A DNA stretch of 64,000 nucleotides from Arachidicoccus terrestris (GTDB lineage: Bacteria; Bacteroidota; Bacteroidia; Chitinophagales; Chitinophagaceae). The translations under genes were made by a program, and so were the position numbers. Below the pieces are notes generated by a model. It made no database searches, was not told the origin of the DNA, and was given only the letters and a program-made list of their open reading frames with translations. Where the stretch lies: contig NZ_CP083387.1 of the NCBI RefSeq assembly GCF_020042345.1, positions 4,712,001 through 4,776,000 on the forward strand. The letters are read 5' to 3'. Position 1 is the stretch's first letter; each line of letters opens with the position of its first letter. Of the stretch, positions 37,615 to 44,929 are shown piece after piece.

Positions 37615-38655
37615 ATGAATGATGTACCTATTTTTAATGCAGGGCCTACCAGCTTGCCCTATGCCATGTATATCGACAGGGAAGGCAGGCTAACCAGCCG
37701 CGAAGTCCGGGAAGATATGGCTCACCAGTCACCTTCTCAGAAAGAAAATGTGCCGACACCCCTATATGGAAAACCGTGGACCCCTAAGCAGCTGTCAGAT
37801 CTCAAAAAAGATATGGCTTTCAAATTATTTCTGGGTGATGAAAAATACAAAGAAGAAGTAGCCATTCCCTTTCACAAAGCATTCTGGGGTCATTTGACTG
37901 AGATAACGGATCTCGATTTGACAACGGCTCCGTTAATCGGCAGTACGCTGGATGCCAGAAACCATAACCCGGACGTTGTATGGCAGTGTCCTAATACCGG
38001 TGCCTCATTCTTAACGGAAATGCAGCGACGGAGGCAGGAGCATTATAGCCAGCGGATCTCCCTTTATGATGGAAAGCTCCGGTCTTCTCTGGCCAAGAAA
38101 AGCGCCAAATGGGATTTTGACCAGGTAGGTGTCTATGTGTTAGGGTTGGCAAACTTTAAATTGAATAGACAAGGTCCGTCAGATTATCTGCACCAATATG
38201 TAAGTTTGAATCCGGAAGATAACAGCGATATGCTGACAGGTAGAGACTGGAAGATGCTGGCGGATCTCAACAAAGCAAAAAAGGTCAAGCCAGAGACCTA
38301 CACGGAAAGGTATAAATGGATTTATTTATTGAATAATTTTCATCGGTTAAAGAAAATCCCCACCTTTCTTGAAGGAGGAAACTTTGATAAAGTAATTAAA
38401 ATTGCAAAAAAAATAAATCAAACGAAAATGGAAGAATTTATGGATTTCGTAGATCAACTACACAGACGGGACGCAGAAGAAGAAGCACGACAAGAAGGAA
38501 TGACTAAAGGTCTCGCCAAGGGCAGAGAAGAAATGATGGCTAAGCTAAAAGAGATAAAGGCATTTATTTCAGTCCACCCAAAATGGGGTATAAAGCGTAT
38601 AGCGGCTATATTCGGTGTCGATGAACAGGTGGTAAGCACTGTAATGCCTGGCTAA
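37615..38655 (+). CDS. PD-(D/E)XK nuclease family protein (Rpn/putative transposase)
   Basis: From the ATG at 37615 (346 residues; a longer reading begins at 37591) the protein has a PD-(D/E)XK-type core. KDMAFKLFLGDEKYKEEVAIPFHKAFW is followed by the catalytic strand segment NHNPDVVWQCPNTGASFLTEMQRR (D, then E-x-Q) and an SLYDGKL block. The charged C-terminus (EEEARQEGMTKGLAKGREEM) and a small terminal helical motif are typical of the family annotated as Rpn-like recombination-promoting nuclease or PD-(D/E)XK transposase. The 37615 start is preferred because the paralogue at 29551 aligns from this Met. The stop codon TAA is the first three bases of the insertion-sequence palindrome. A second copy of its 3' end lies beyond the element. 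Confidence 0.86.
   Translation: MNDVPIFNAGPTSLPYAMYIDREGRLTSREVREDMAHQSPSQKENVPTPLYGKPWTPKQLSDLKKDMAFKLFLGDEKYKEEVAIPFHKAFWGHLTEITDLDLTTAPLIGSTLDARNHNPDVVWQCPNTGASFLTEMQRRRQEHYSQRISLYDGKLRSSLAKKSAKWDFDQVGVYVLGLANFKLNRQGPSDYLHQYVSLNPEDNSDMLTGRDWKMLADLNKAKKVKPETYTERYKWIYLLNNFHRLKKIPTFLEGGNFDKVIKIAKKINQTKMEEFMDFVDQLHRRDAEEEARQEGMTKGLAKGREEMMAKLKEIKAFISVHPKWGIKRIAAIFGVDEQVVSTVMPG
38427..38498 (+). repeat. Direct repeat, copy 1 (inside nuclease gene)
   Basis: These 72 bp recur at 40521-40592 with one mismatch (position 38488, C versus A). The repeat encodes MEEFMDFVDQLHRRDAEEEA of the nuclease C-terminal region. Confidence 0.92.
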
Positions 38656-38692
38656 CAGGTTATTCATGAATAACCTGTTACTCTAGTTTGGC
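38653..38692. repeat. Left terminal inverted repeat with 28-bp palindrome
   Basis: 38653-38680 is a perfect palindrome (half-site TAACAGGTTATTCA); CTCTAGTTTGGC follows to 38692. The right end reads the same in reverse with one change (CTTTAGTTTGGC). Confidence 0.88.
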
Positions 38693-38759
38693 CTTTTTCT
38701 AGATAAGGCAAAAAAAAATAGCAATTTAGTTGGTTATATTGCTATTTTTTGTGATCTTT

Positions 38760-38783
38760 ATATCTAGTTAAACGACTAGATAT
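38760..38783. promoter_or_regulatory. Inverted repeat over the AbrB-like start codon (candidate autoregulatory operator)
   Basis: ATATCTAGT (38760-38768) and ACTAGATAT (38775-38783) form a perfect 9-bp inverted repeat with a 6-nt spacer. It runs into the ATG at 38782-38784. Its position suggests that the AbrB-like product could bind here and repress the element. Confidence 0.55.
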
Positions 38784-38991
38784 GGGATATCCAACTAAAA
38801 TTCAGATAATAAAAAGAGCAAAGAGTGAGCAATGGTATGTAAATTTTCCAGCTGCCGTGGCTCAGGCAATAGAATTTAAGCAAGGAGAGATTGTTGAGTG
38901 GGTGATAGATGATCACCAGCGCCTAGTACTTCAGCGTAGTGATGAATCCGTAAAAGATCTTAAAAAAAAACTCCCCAAAAAGAAGGAGTAG
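38782..38991 (+). CDS. AbrB/SpoVT-type small DNA-binding protein of the insertion sequence
   Basis: The 69-residue protein fits a swapped-hairpin AbrB/MazE fold: KIQIIKRAKSEQWYVNFPAAVAQAIEFKQGEIVEWVIDDHQRLVLQR has the alternating pattern and the LPAxVA..L.Kg..V.w.i.d typical of AbrB. The C-terminus is lysine-rich (KDLKKKLPKKKE). It lies wholly inside the insertion sequence, 90 bp inside the left repeat. Its end overlaps the open start of the transposase frame, so it may regulate the transposase or be fused to it by frameshifting at the A9 run (38962-38970). Confidence 0.78.
   Translation: MGYPTKIQIIKRAKSEQWYVNFPAAVAQAIEFKQGEIVEWVIDDHQRLVLQRSDESVKDLKKKLPKKKE
38962..38970 (+). other. A9 slippery run, candidate -1 frameshift site
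   Basis: Nine consecutive A are read as Lys61-Lys63 of the AbrB-like gene. The transposase frame is -1 relative to it and opens at 38964, just after a stop at 38961-38963. A -1 slip here gives ...KKK-TPQKEGVVACFNELFDRC... and a fusion of about 545 residues. Confidence 0.55.
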
Positions 38992-39068
38992 TTGCTTGCT
39001 TTAATGAATTATTCGATAGATGTATAACAGCTTTCAAGCAATCCAGAACTTTTCAGAGAGCTCGCGAT

Positions 39069-40418
39069 TTGTCTCACGGAGTTATTTCATGTATTGGACG
39101 TTGTACGATAACAGGGATGTTAACAGCAAGTGGGAATCAGTTTAAGGACTGGAGTGCGGCCTATCGAATATTTAAGGGTGAAAGAATGGATATGAATGCA
39201 ATTTTTTCTGAAGTTAGAAAGGAGGTCGTGTATCAAAATAGAAAGAAAGGCGATTTTATTTATGCACACATGGACGATACCCTGTTAAGGAAGAGAGGGA
39301 AGAAAATATCAGGGACCGGATGGCTAAGGGATCCACTTGGCCCCCCGTTTTGTAATAATTTCATTTGGGGCCAACGATTTGTTCAACTCTCTTTATCGCT
39401 CATTGAAAAAGACCTCTGCGGTCCATCAAGGGCCATCCCGGTAGACTTCAAACATTGTCCTCCCACCAAGAAGCCGTCAAAAAATGCGACCGACCAGGAA
39501 GTAGCACTATACCGGGAAAGACAGAAGAAAGAAAAAATGAGCGAAGTAGGCGTCCAGCGTGTCATAGCCTTGAGAAAGTGCTTAGATGACGATGGCTATA
39601 AAAATAAAAAACTTATCCTGAGCGTGGACGGCAGTTACACGAATGGAACTGTTTTAAGGCAACTTCCAGAAAATGTAGAACTCATTGGCCGCATAAGGAA
39701 GGATTCAAAAATTTATGCTCTACCAGAAGAGCAACAATCAGGAAAGGGACGTAAACGATATTATGGAGAAGAGCTCCCCACACCAGAACAAATCCGACAA
39801 AGCGATGACTATCCTTATCAGCAGGTTGAAGCATGGGCTGCAGGAAAGATGCGTACATTCAATGTGAAAGTTGTAAAAGATATACGCTGGCGAAAATCAG
39901 GTAAGAGAGACTTAATGCTGATCATTATCAGGCCAGTTTCCTATAGGCTCACCAAAAAATCAAAATTACTGTATCGTGCTCCCGCCTATTTAATATCAAC
40001 CAATCAAGAGATAGATATTTTCCTGCAGGTCCAGGCTTATATTAGAAGATGGGAGATAGAAGTCGGCTTTAGAGATCAGAAAACATTAATGGGATGTGGT
40101 CAGGCACAAATCCGGGAAAAAACTGCGGTAGCAAAAGTTCCGGCATTTGTATCCGCATGTTATGCTATGATGATACTGGCATCGCACAAACAGCAGCAGT
40201 CCAAATCAAAAAAACAACTCCCTGGGCCTAAATGGTACGTAAATATTAAAAAGCAAAGGGTTACTACTGGTGATATTATAAATAGATGTAGAGTTGAAAA
40301 TTGGGCGCAAAGTGTAAATATTAATTTTTCCGACTTCGTGAACATTGAAAAAAAATTATCGAAGTGCGAAAAAATGGCAAATCCCTCATTTTCCTCCTTC
40401 TTTTATGCCAGAAATTAG
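39069..40418 (+). CDS. Transposase, DDE type with YREK signature (IS4/IS701-like)
   Basis: From the TTG at 39069 the product is 449 residues. Catalytic features are HMDDTLLRK (first Asp, about residue 67-68), LILSVDGSYTNG (second Asp, about residue 190) and YIRRWEIEVGFRDQK. The last fits Y-x2-R-x3-E-x6-K exactly and supplies the catalytic Glu. The open frame extends upstream to 38964, and its upstream translation (VVACFNELFDRCITAFKQSR and on to QRARDLSHGV) looks like genuine protein. That stretch contains no ATG, GTG or TTG codon. Translation therefore probably starts either at this TTG or, more interestingly, through a -1 frameshift from the AbrB-like gene. The stop codon ends exactly at the inner edge of the right terminal repeat. 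Confidence 0.88.
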   Translation: MSHGVISCIGRCTITGMLTASGNQFKDWSAAYRIFKGERMDMNAIFSEVRKEVVYQNRKKGDFIYAHMDDTLLRKRGKKISGTGWLRDPLGPPFCNNFIWGQRFVQLSLSLIEKDLCGPSRAIPVDFKHCPPTKKPSKNATDQEVALYRERQKKEKMSEVGVQRVIALRKCLDDDGYKNKKLILSVDGSYTNGTVLRQLPENVELIGRIRKDSKIYALPEEQQSGKGRKRYYGEELPTPEQIRQSDDYPYQQVEAWAAGKMRTFNVKVVKDIRWRKSGKRDLMLIIIRPVSYRLTKKSKLLYRAPAYLISTNQEIDIFLQVQAYIRRWEIEVGFRDQKTLMGCGQAQIREKTAVAKVPAFVSACYAMMILASHKQQQSKSKKQLPGPKWYVNIKKQRVTTGDIINRCRVENWAQSVNINFSDFVNIEKKLSKCEKMANPSFSSFFYARN

Positions 40419-40457
40419 CCAAACTAAAGTAACAGGTTATTCATGAATAACCTGTTA
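40418..40457. repeat. Right terminal inverted repeat with 28-bp palindrome
   Basis: 40430-40457 is the same 28-bp perfect palindrome as at the left end. 40418-40429 is the inverse of the inner 12 bp of the left repeat with one mismatch. Confidence 0.88.
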
Positions 40458-40506
40458 AAAATGTCAGATATTTTGTACCTAAATTGTAGAATCAAAAAGT
40501 ATAGTT

Positions 40507-40740
40507 ATGAATCAGTATCCAATGGAAGAATTTATGGATTTCGTAGATCAACTACACAGACGGGACGCAGAAGAAGAAGCAAGACAAGAAGGTAGAGAAG
40601 AGGGCCGAGCAGAAATGATGCCTAAGCTAAAAAACGCGATAAAGGCATTAACCTTCGTCTACCCAAAATGGAGCGCAAATTGTATAGCGGCTATGTTTGA
40701 TATCGATGAACAAATTGTAAGAGCGTCAATGGCTGGATAA
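40507..40740 (+). pseudogene. Duplicated C-terminal fragment of the PD-(D/E)XK nuclease
   Basis: The 77-residue open frame corresponds to the last third of the nuclease encoded at 37615-38655: MEEFMDFVDQLHRRDAEEEARQEG, a shorter charged linker, then KALTFVYPKWSANCIAAMFDIDEQIVRASMAG. It lacks the nuclease core. The first 72 bp are nearly identical to the intact gene and the rest is diverged, so it is not a simple by-product of a recent insertion. Its own ATG (40507) and the terminator at 40783-40824 mean that it might still be expressed as a small helical protein. Confidence 0.72.
40521..40592 (+). repeat. Direct repeat, copy 2
   Basis: Copy of 38427-38498 with one mismatch. The two copies lie 2094 bp apart, on either side of the insertion sequence. 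Confidence 0.92.
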
Positions 40741-40782
40741 GCCGCATCGACCTTTTGATGCAGATCAGATCCAATTGTTCAG

Positions 40783-40824
40783 AAAAAGACAGGACAAGTT
40801 TTAATACTCCATCCTGTCTTTTTT
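40783..40824 (+). terminator. Intrinsic terminator
   Basis: AAAAAGACAGGA (40783-40794) pairs with TCCTGTCTTTTT (40812-40823), with a 17-nt loop and a T-run ending at 40824. It lies 43 bp past the small open frame ending at 40740. Confidence 0.8.
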
Positions 40825-41041
40825 ATTTTCGTTGTCGAAATCTAATAGTAGCGCAATCCAATGGTAATGGCACTTTTCAGAAAAATATGAGACAAGATCC
40901 TATTTTGAGTATCCAAAATAAGCAGGCCAAAGGATGAAAATAATCACATAAGTAAAGCTTTTTTTACCTACACGGAGGATATAGACACCAATTGAGGTAG
41001 GTAGGCGTTATTGAACAAAGGCTTGCTGTGAGAACAGGACC

Positions 41042-42106
41042 TTAATTACCATAATATTTTCTCCGAAGCTTGAACGCTACGTTGACCAATAAGATCAATG
41101 CAGGCACCTCAACTAAGGGTCCAATGACGCCGGCAAATGCTTCTCCGGAATTTATCCCAAATACGCCAATTGCAACAGCGATCGCCAGTTCAAAATTATT
41201 GCCGGCTGCGGTAAAGGCAATGGCGGCATTCTGGGAATAGTCGGCACCCAATTTCTTGCCCATAAAAAAACTGACAAGAAACATGATCGCAAAATAAATC
41301 ATCAGCGGCAGTGCGATGCGCAGCACATCCAGCGGAATCTGAACAATCATCTCTCCTTTCAGGCTGAACATAACAATAATTGTAAATAACAGTGCGATCA
41401 AAGTAACCGGAGAAATAAGTGGAATAAATTTACTTTGATACCACTGCTCCCCTTTTAAATGCAGCAAAACATAACGGCTTAGAATGCCGCCGGCAAAAGG
41501 TATTCCCAGATAAATTGCAACACTCTGAGCTATCTGTCCAATAGTAATAGATACATCTAATCCCTTATAACCAAACAATGGCGGCAATATAGTAACGAAC
41601 AGATAGGCATATATACTATACAGCAATACCTGAAAAATGCTGTTCAGGGCCACCAACCCGGCCGCGTATTCCCGGTTTCCTTCCGCTAATTCATTCCATA
41701 CGATCACCATAGCGATGCAACGGGCAAGCCCGATTAAAGTCACTCCTGTCATATATGCGGGATGATCATGAAGAAAAATCAGCGCCAGTGCAAACATGAC
41801 CACTGGTCCGATCACCCAGTTCAGCAATAGCGAAGCGCCAAGCACCTGTTTATTGCGAAACACTTTCCCTATCTGTTCATAACGCACTTTGGCTAAAGGC
41901 GGATACATCATCAGGATATGCCCCACTGCCAAAGGGATATTGGTCGTTCCGGAAGAAAAAGAGTTAATAAACCTGGCCGAAGAGGGCAGATAATAACCGG
42001 TGATAACGCCAAGGGCCATTGCCAGAAAGATCCAGAGCGTCAGATACCGGTCAAGAAAGCCTAGCCTTTTTCTTTTATAGACAGGTGAACATCTTGTCGA
42101 TTTCAT
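41042..42106 (-). CDS. acr3: Arsenite efflux transporter, ACR3 family
   Basis: The 354-residue inner-membrane protein has about ten hydrophobic helices and matches ACR3-type arsenite exporters. The fourth-helix motif [19 protein letters not shown] (about residues 126-144) contains the conserved Cys, and a late [20 protein letters not shown] block (about 295-314) is typical. It exports As(III) using the proton motive force. It is the last gene of the operon arsR-arsC-arsM-acr3, starting 5 bp after the arsM stop. The assignment is firm from both sequence and context. Confidence 0.95.
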   Translation of the reverse strand: MKSTRCSPVYKRKRLGFLDRYLTLWIFLAMALGVITGYYLPSSARFINSFSSGTTNIPLAVGHILMMYPPLAKVRYEQIGKVFRNKQVLGASLLLNWVIGPVVMFALALIFLHDHPAYMTGVTLIGLARCIAMVIVWNELAEGNREYAAGLVALNSIFQVLLYSIYAYLFVTILPPLFGYKGLDVSITIGQIAQSVAIYLGIPFAGGILSRYVLLHLKGEQWYQSKFIPLISPVTLIALLFTIIVMFSLKGEMIVQIPLDVLRIALPLMIYFAIMFLVSFFMGKKLGADYSQNAAIAFTAAGNNFELAIAVAIGVFGINSGEAFAGVIGPLVEVPALILLVNVAFKLRRKYYGN

Positions 42107-42111
42107 AATTA

Positions 42112-42960
42112 TCAGGAATTATTACAACAATCCGGACCACAAGAGTCCGCTTTTACAGCTTTCTCAGCATATACTGTAATGCTTTGAATACCCCCCTCGG
42201 CTGCTTTAAACTCCCTGATTTCTTCTTGAGACAGATAAGCTGCCAGTATATCCTCCGGTATTTCAATGAATTTTTCCTTTTGGAGCGAGAGATTGACAAA
42301 TCCATTTTTACGAATCAGATCCAGGTACTGCTCTTTTTGAATGGCACCGGCTACACATCCGGCGTACATTTCCGCAGCCCGCTTAAGACCGGCCGGCAAC
42401 GAGCCTATGAGCACGATATCCGATATACTGAAGTGCCCGCCTGGCTTTAATACCCGATATATTTCCCCGAAAACGGCATCTTTGTTAGGAACAAGATTCA
42501 GCACGCAATTGCTCACCACCACATCGGCGATTTCAGCGCCTACAGGCATATTTTCAATATCCCCCTGCCGAAATTCCACATTGTTATACCCGAGCTTTTC
42601 TACATTCAACCGGGCCTTCTCAATCATCTGAGGGGTAAAATCTACACCGATTATTTTACCTGATGCGCCCGCTTCCCTGCGGGCGATAAAACAATCGTTT
42701 CCCGCACCCGACCCAAGATCGATCACCGTGTTCCCTTCCTTAATACCCGCAAACTGCGTAGGCAGCCCGCATCCCAGACCCAGATCGGCGTCAGGATTAT
42801 AGCCCTCCAGTTGGCTATAATCTTCACTCATGATATTATAAACATCGCTGGAACAGCAGCTTGATCCACAGCAAGATGCCTGGTTCAAGGCTTTATCCTG
42901 AAACGCAATTTCTCCATATTTCTGCTTTACCAGATCTTTTAATTTGTTTTCCTCATTCAT
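42112..42960 (-). CDS. arsM: Arsenite S-adenosylmethionine methyltransferase
   Basis: The 282-residue soluble enzyme has an N-terminal cysteine cluster (CCGSSCC, about residues 30-36), a class I SAM-binding motif [13 protein letters not shown] (about 79-91), the arsenite-binding Cys regions [13 protein letters not shown] (about 149-161) and MYAGCVAGA (about 198-206), and a further C-terminal pair (CGPDCC). It converts As(III) to methylated forms. Second to last in the operon, it starts 30 bp after arsC and ends 5 bp before acr3. All conserved cysteines expected for ArsM appear to be present. Confidence 0.95.
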   Translation of the reverse strand: MNEENKLKDLVKQKYGEIAFQDKALNQASCCGSSCCSSDVYNIMSEDYSQLEGYNPDADLGLGCGLPTQFAGIKEGNTVIDLGSGAGNDCFIARREAGASGKIIGVDFTPQMIEKARLNVEKLGYNNVEFRQGDIENMPVGAEIADVVVSNCVLNLVPNKDAVFGEIYRVLKPGGHFSISDIVLIGSLPAGLKRAAEMYAGCVAGAIQKEQYLDLIRKNGFVNLSLQKEKFIEIPEDILAAYLSQEEIREFKAAEGGIQSITVYAEKAVKADSCGPDCCNNS

Positions 42961-42990
42961 GATGTGTCAATTTATGATGATAAAATTAGA

Positions 42991-43443
42991 TTATACCCAG
43001 AACCTCAAAGCGCTGGCTTCCCTGACGAAATCTTCGACCTTTTGCCGTATGGCATCCCTAACCTGCCGTGTTTGCTCCATGATCTGTTCGGGAGCACCAT
43101 TAAAAGCAGAAGGATCGGGAAACGACCAGGCTATACGCTTGGTTTTGCCTGGAAATACGGGGCATTTTTCAGCGCTTGCCGCATCACACACTGTTATCAC
43201 AGCGTCATAGTGTTTGCCTTCCCGTACCAAGTCGAAAGCCGCTGTTGTTTTGTTATTACTTATATCTATACCGATTTCCCCCATCGCTGCCACCACGTTC
43301 GGGTTAAGCCTGCCTGGCTCAAGACCCGCACTTTCAGCCTCAAATCTTGCACTGTCAAACAGGTTTAAAAAGGTTTCTGCCATCTGGCTTCGGGCACTAT
43401 TATGTATGCAGACAAAAAGAATCCGGTATCGGGTGGTTTTCAT
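42991..43443 (-). CDS. arsC: Arsenate reductase, low-molecular-weight phosphatase type
   Basis: The 150-residue cytoplasmic enzyme has the N-terminal P-loop [14 protein letters not shown], which fits the C-x5-R signature of LMW-PTP-like arsenate reductases, with Cys12 as nucleophile. The general-acid Asp is in WSFPDPSAF (about residues 106-114). The [16 protein letters not shown] segment carries further cysteines of the kind used for the thioredoxin-linked disulfide relay. It reduces As(V) to As(III), which ArsM and ACR3 then process. It lies 51 bp after arsR in the operon. Confidence 0.94.
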   Translation of the reverse strand: MKTTRYRILFVCIHNSARSQMAETFLNLFDSARFEAESAGLEPGRLNPNVVAAMGEIGIDISNNKTTAAFDLVREGKHYDAVITVCDAASAEKCPVFPGKTKRIAWSFPDPSAFNGAPEQIMEQTRQVRDAIRQKVEDFVREASALRFWV

Positions 43444-43494
43444 TTTTTTATTTTATTTAATTATTGCAATAAAGCGATCACTTTAGGCAAAAAA

Positions 43495-43830
43495 TTAGCA
43501 ACACTCTTTATCTGTGCACTGCCCGACCGTCACGAAGAACTCACCCAAAAGCTGCCGGTATTTTTGCCAGACCTTTGGGTCAATACAATAACAGACACTG
43601 GTTCCTTCTACAGTTCCCTGAATAATCCCCGCCTGCTTCAATTCTTTAAGATGTTGAGAGATCGTTGGCTGTGCCAGCCCCAGTTCAGTGACCAAGCTTC
43701 CGCAGACACAGGCATTGGTTTTTATCAGCTGTTGCAGGATGGCTATACGCGCCGGATGCGCAATAGCTTTTGCCATACCCGCCAATTCATTCTGTTTTTT
43801 TGTAAATAAAGCCGTTTTCGTTGCTCCCAT
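43495..43830 (-). CDS. arsR: ArsR family arsenic-responsive repressor
   Basis: The 111-residue winged-helix protein has the ArsR/SmtB layout: AKAIAHPARIAILQQL, then a metal-site helix NACVCGSLVTELGLAQPTISQHLKELKQAGIIQG, and a C-terminal cysteine tail (CTDKECC). The CVC pair at the recognition-helix entrance and the tail cysteines are plausible As(III) ligands. It is the first gene of the ars operon. An inverted repeat beginning 2 bp upstream of its ATG (43832-43863) is a probable operator, so it should repress its own operon until arsenite binds. Confidence 0.94.
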   Translation of the reverse strand: MGATKTALFTKKQNELAGMAKAIAHPARIAILQQLIKTNACVCGSLVTELGLAQPTISQHLKELKQAGIIQGTVEGTSVCYCIDPKVWQKYRQLLGEFFVTVGQCTDKECC

Positions 43831-43831
43831 G

Positions 43832-43863
43832 ATCTATCGTTTAATTGCAATATTACGATAGAT
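43832..43863. promoter_or_regulatory. Probable ArsR operator
   Basis: ATCTATCGT (43832-43840) and ACGATAGAT (43855-43863) form a perfect 9-bp inverted repeat. Within it, ATTGCAATATTACGAT (43845-43860) is an imperfect palindrome centred on AATATT. The position directly upstream of arsR fits autoregulation. Confidence 0.68.
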
Positions 43864-44010
43864 AAACCGAATCCACCAAATCTTTTTTAAATACTCCTGC
43901 TGTTGCAAAAGCGAACATCGCCCGATTCTTTGTTAAAACGTTGATATTCAATAAATATGGAAATTGAGTTACCTGACTCGAAAAAAGAACTTAAAAAAAA
44001 TAAAAAATAA

Positions 44011-44042
44011 TTTGGGAAACCAATTGGTTGCATGTATATTTG
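44011..44042 (+). promoter_or_regulatory. Promoter of the ArsR-type/SRPBCC operon
   Basis: TTTG (44011-44014), a 20-bp gap and TATATTTG (44035-44042) match the Bacteroidota consensus exactly. An inverted repeat GTTGCA/TGCAAC (44027-44032, 44041-44046) overlaps the -7 element and could be the binding site of the regulator encoded just downstream. Confidence 0.72.
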
Positions 44043-44077
44043 CAACTGAACGGTTTCATAAATAAAGTATACAACCA

Positions 44078-44401
44078 GTGAGAAGAGATATATTTCAGGC
44101 CATTGCAGATCCGACAAGGCGGGCGATTATTGCACTAATCGCATTGCAGGCGATGACGCCCAACGCAATTGCGGAGAACTTCAATTCGACACGTCAGGCC
44201 GTATCCAAACATTTGCGCATTCTGACGGAATGTGAATTGGTAAAACAGCAGCATCAGGGAAGAGAAATTTTTTACAGCCTAGAAATTGAAAAAATGAAAG
44301 AAATAGACAAATGGCTGGAGCAGTTCCGGGAAATCTGGGAAACAAGGTTTAATCAATTAGACGATCTATTAACTACCATTAAAAATAAAAAAAATGAGTA
44401 A
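44078..44401 (+). CDS. ArsR-type winged-helix regulator (SdpR-like)
   Basis: The 107-residue protein starts at a GTG (44078): [21 protein letters not shown], then [34 protein letters not shown], the winged helix of the ArsR/SdpR type. It has no metal-binding cysteines, unlike the arsR product nearby. Such regulators are typically encoded with an SRPBCC (AHSA1-like) protein, as here, where the next gene overlaps by 8 bp (ATGAGTAA). The inverted repeat over the promoter suggests self-repression. The signal sensed is unknown. Confidence 0.9.
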   Translation: MRRDIFQAIADPTRRAIIALIALQAMTPNAIAENFNSTRQAVSKHLRILTECELVKQQHQGREIFYSLEIEKMKEIDKWLEQFREIWETRFNQLDDLLTTIKNKKNE

Positions 44402-44897
44402 TCACCTATTATTTGACTTCGTCGTCAACAAAGAAGAGAAAACCATTCACATTAAGCGCGAATTTAATGCAAACCTTGAACTGGTTTGGCAGGCATGGAC
44501 AACAGCTGAATTATTAGATCAATGGTGGGGGCCAAAGCCCTGGAAGGCTCAGACCAAAACAATGGACTTCCGGGAAGGCGGATTTTGGCTCTATGCCATG
44601 GTAGGCCCACAAGGTGAAAAACACTGGAGCAGGTCCGATTACATTTCAATTGAACATGGGAAATCCATTACGCATAAAGATAGCTTTTGTGATGAAAACG
44701 GAACGAGTAGCCCCTCCGCTCCTCAGAACGTATGGAGAAATGATTTTAGCGAAAAAGAAAATAAGGTTCATGTGGACATTTTGCTCTCATTTGACGCATT
44801 ATCCGATCTTGAAACGCTTATTTCCATGGGCTTCAAAGAAGGCATGACAACAGACTTTAATCAATTGGACGCGTTATTATTGACTATGAATAAATAA
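44394..44897 (+). CDS. SRPBCC (AHSA1-like) domain protein
   Basis: The 167-residue soluble protein has the SRPBCC/Aha1-C-like fold: [45 protein letters not shown] near residues 22-66 and [18 protein letters not shown] at the end. These domains bind hydrophobic ligands in a deep cavity; no catalytic function is predicted. Its start overlaps the regulator stop by 8 bp, so the two are translationally coupled and probably act together. Confidence 0.88.
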   Translation: MSNHLLFDFVVNKEEKTIHIKREFNANLELVWQAWTTAELLDQWWGPKPWKAQTKTMDFREGGFWLYAMVGPQGEKHWSRSDYISIEHGKSITHKDSFCDENGTSSPSAPQNVWRNDFSEKENKVHVDILLSFDALSDLETLISMGFKEGMTTDFNQLDALLLTMNK

Positions 44898-44929
44898 CAT
44901 TCCTTGTTAACAAACTAAAATTCAGGACG

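Larger units (their letters stand above)
38653..40457 (+). mobile_element. Insertion sequence (IS4/IS701-like transposase) with palindromic ends and AbrB-like leader gene
   Basis: A 1805-bp unit bounded by 40-bp terminal inverted repeats (38653-38692 and 40418-40457, one mismatch). Each repeat begins with a 28-bp perfect palindrome. Inside are a 69-residue AbrB-like protein gene and a transposase in another frame. The element sits directly at the stop codon of the nuclease gene. No target-site duplication is obvious outside the palindromes. The ends are assigned from the repeats and could be off if the palindromes are target sequence rather than part of the element. Confidence 0.82.

Noticed and set aside
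29551-41041. Toxin-antitoxin or defence island built around the nuclease and AbrB-like genes
   Set aside because: The AbrB-like gene lies within the ends of the insertion sequence, and the nucleases are of the Rpn/putative transposase type; no toxin partner, helicase or restriction gene is nearby.
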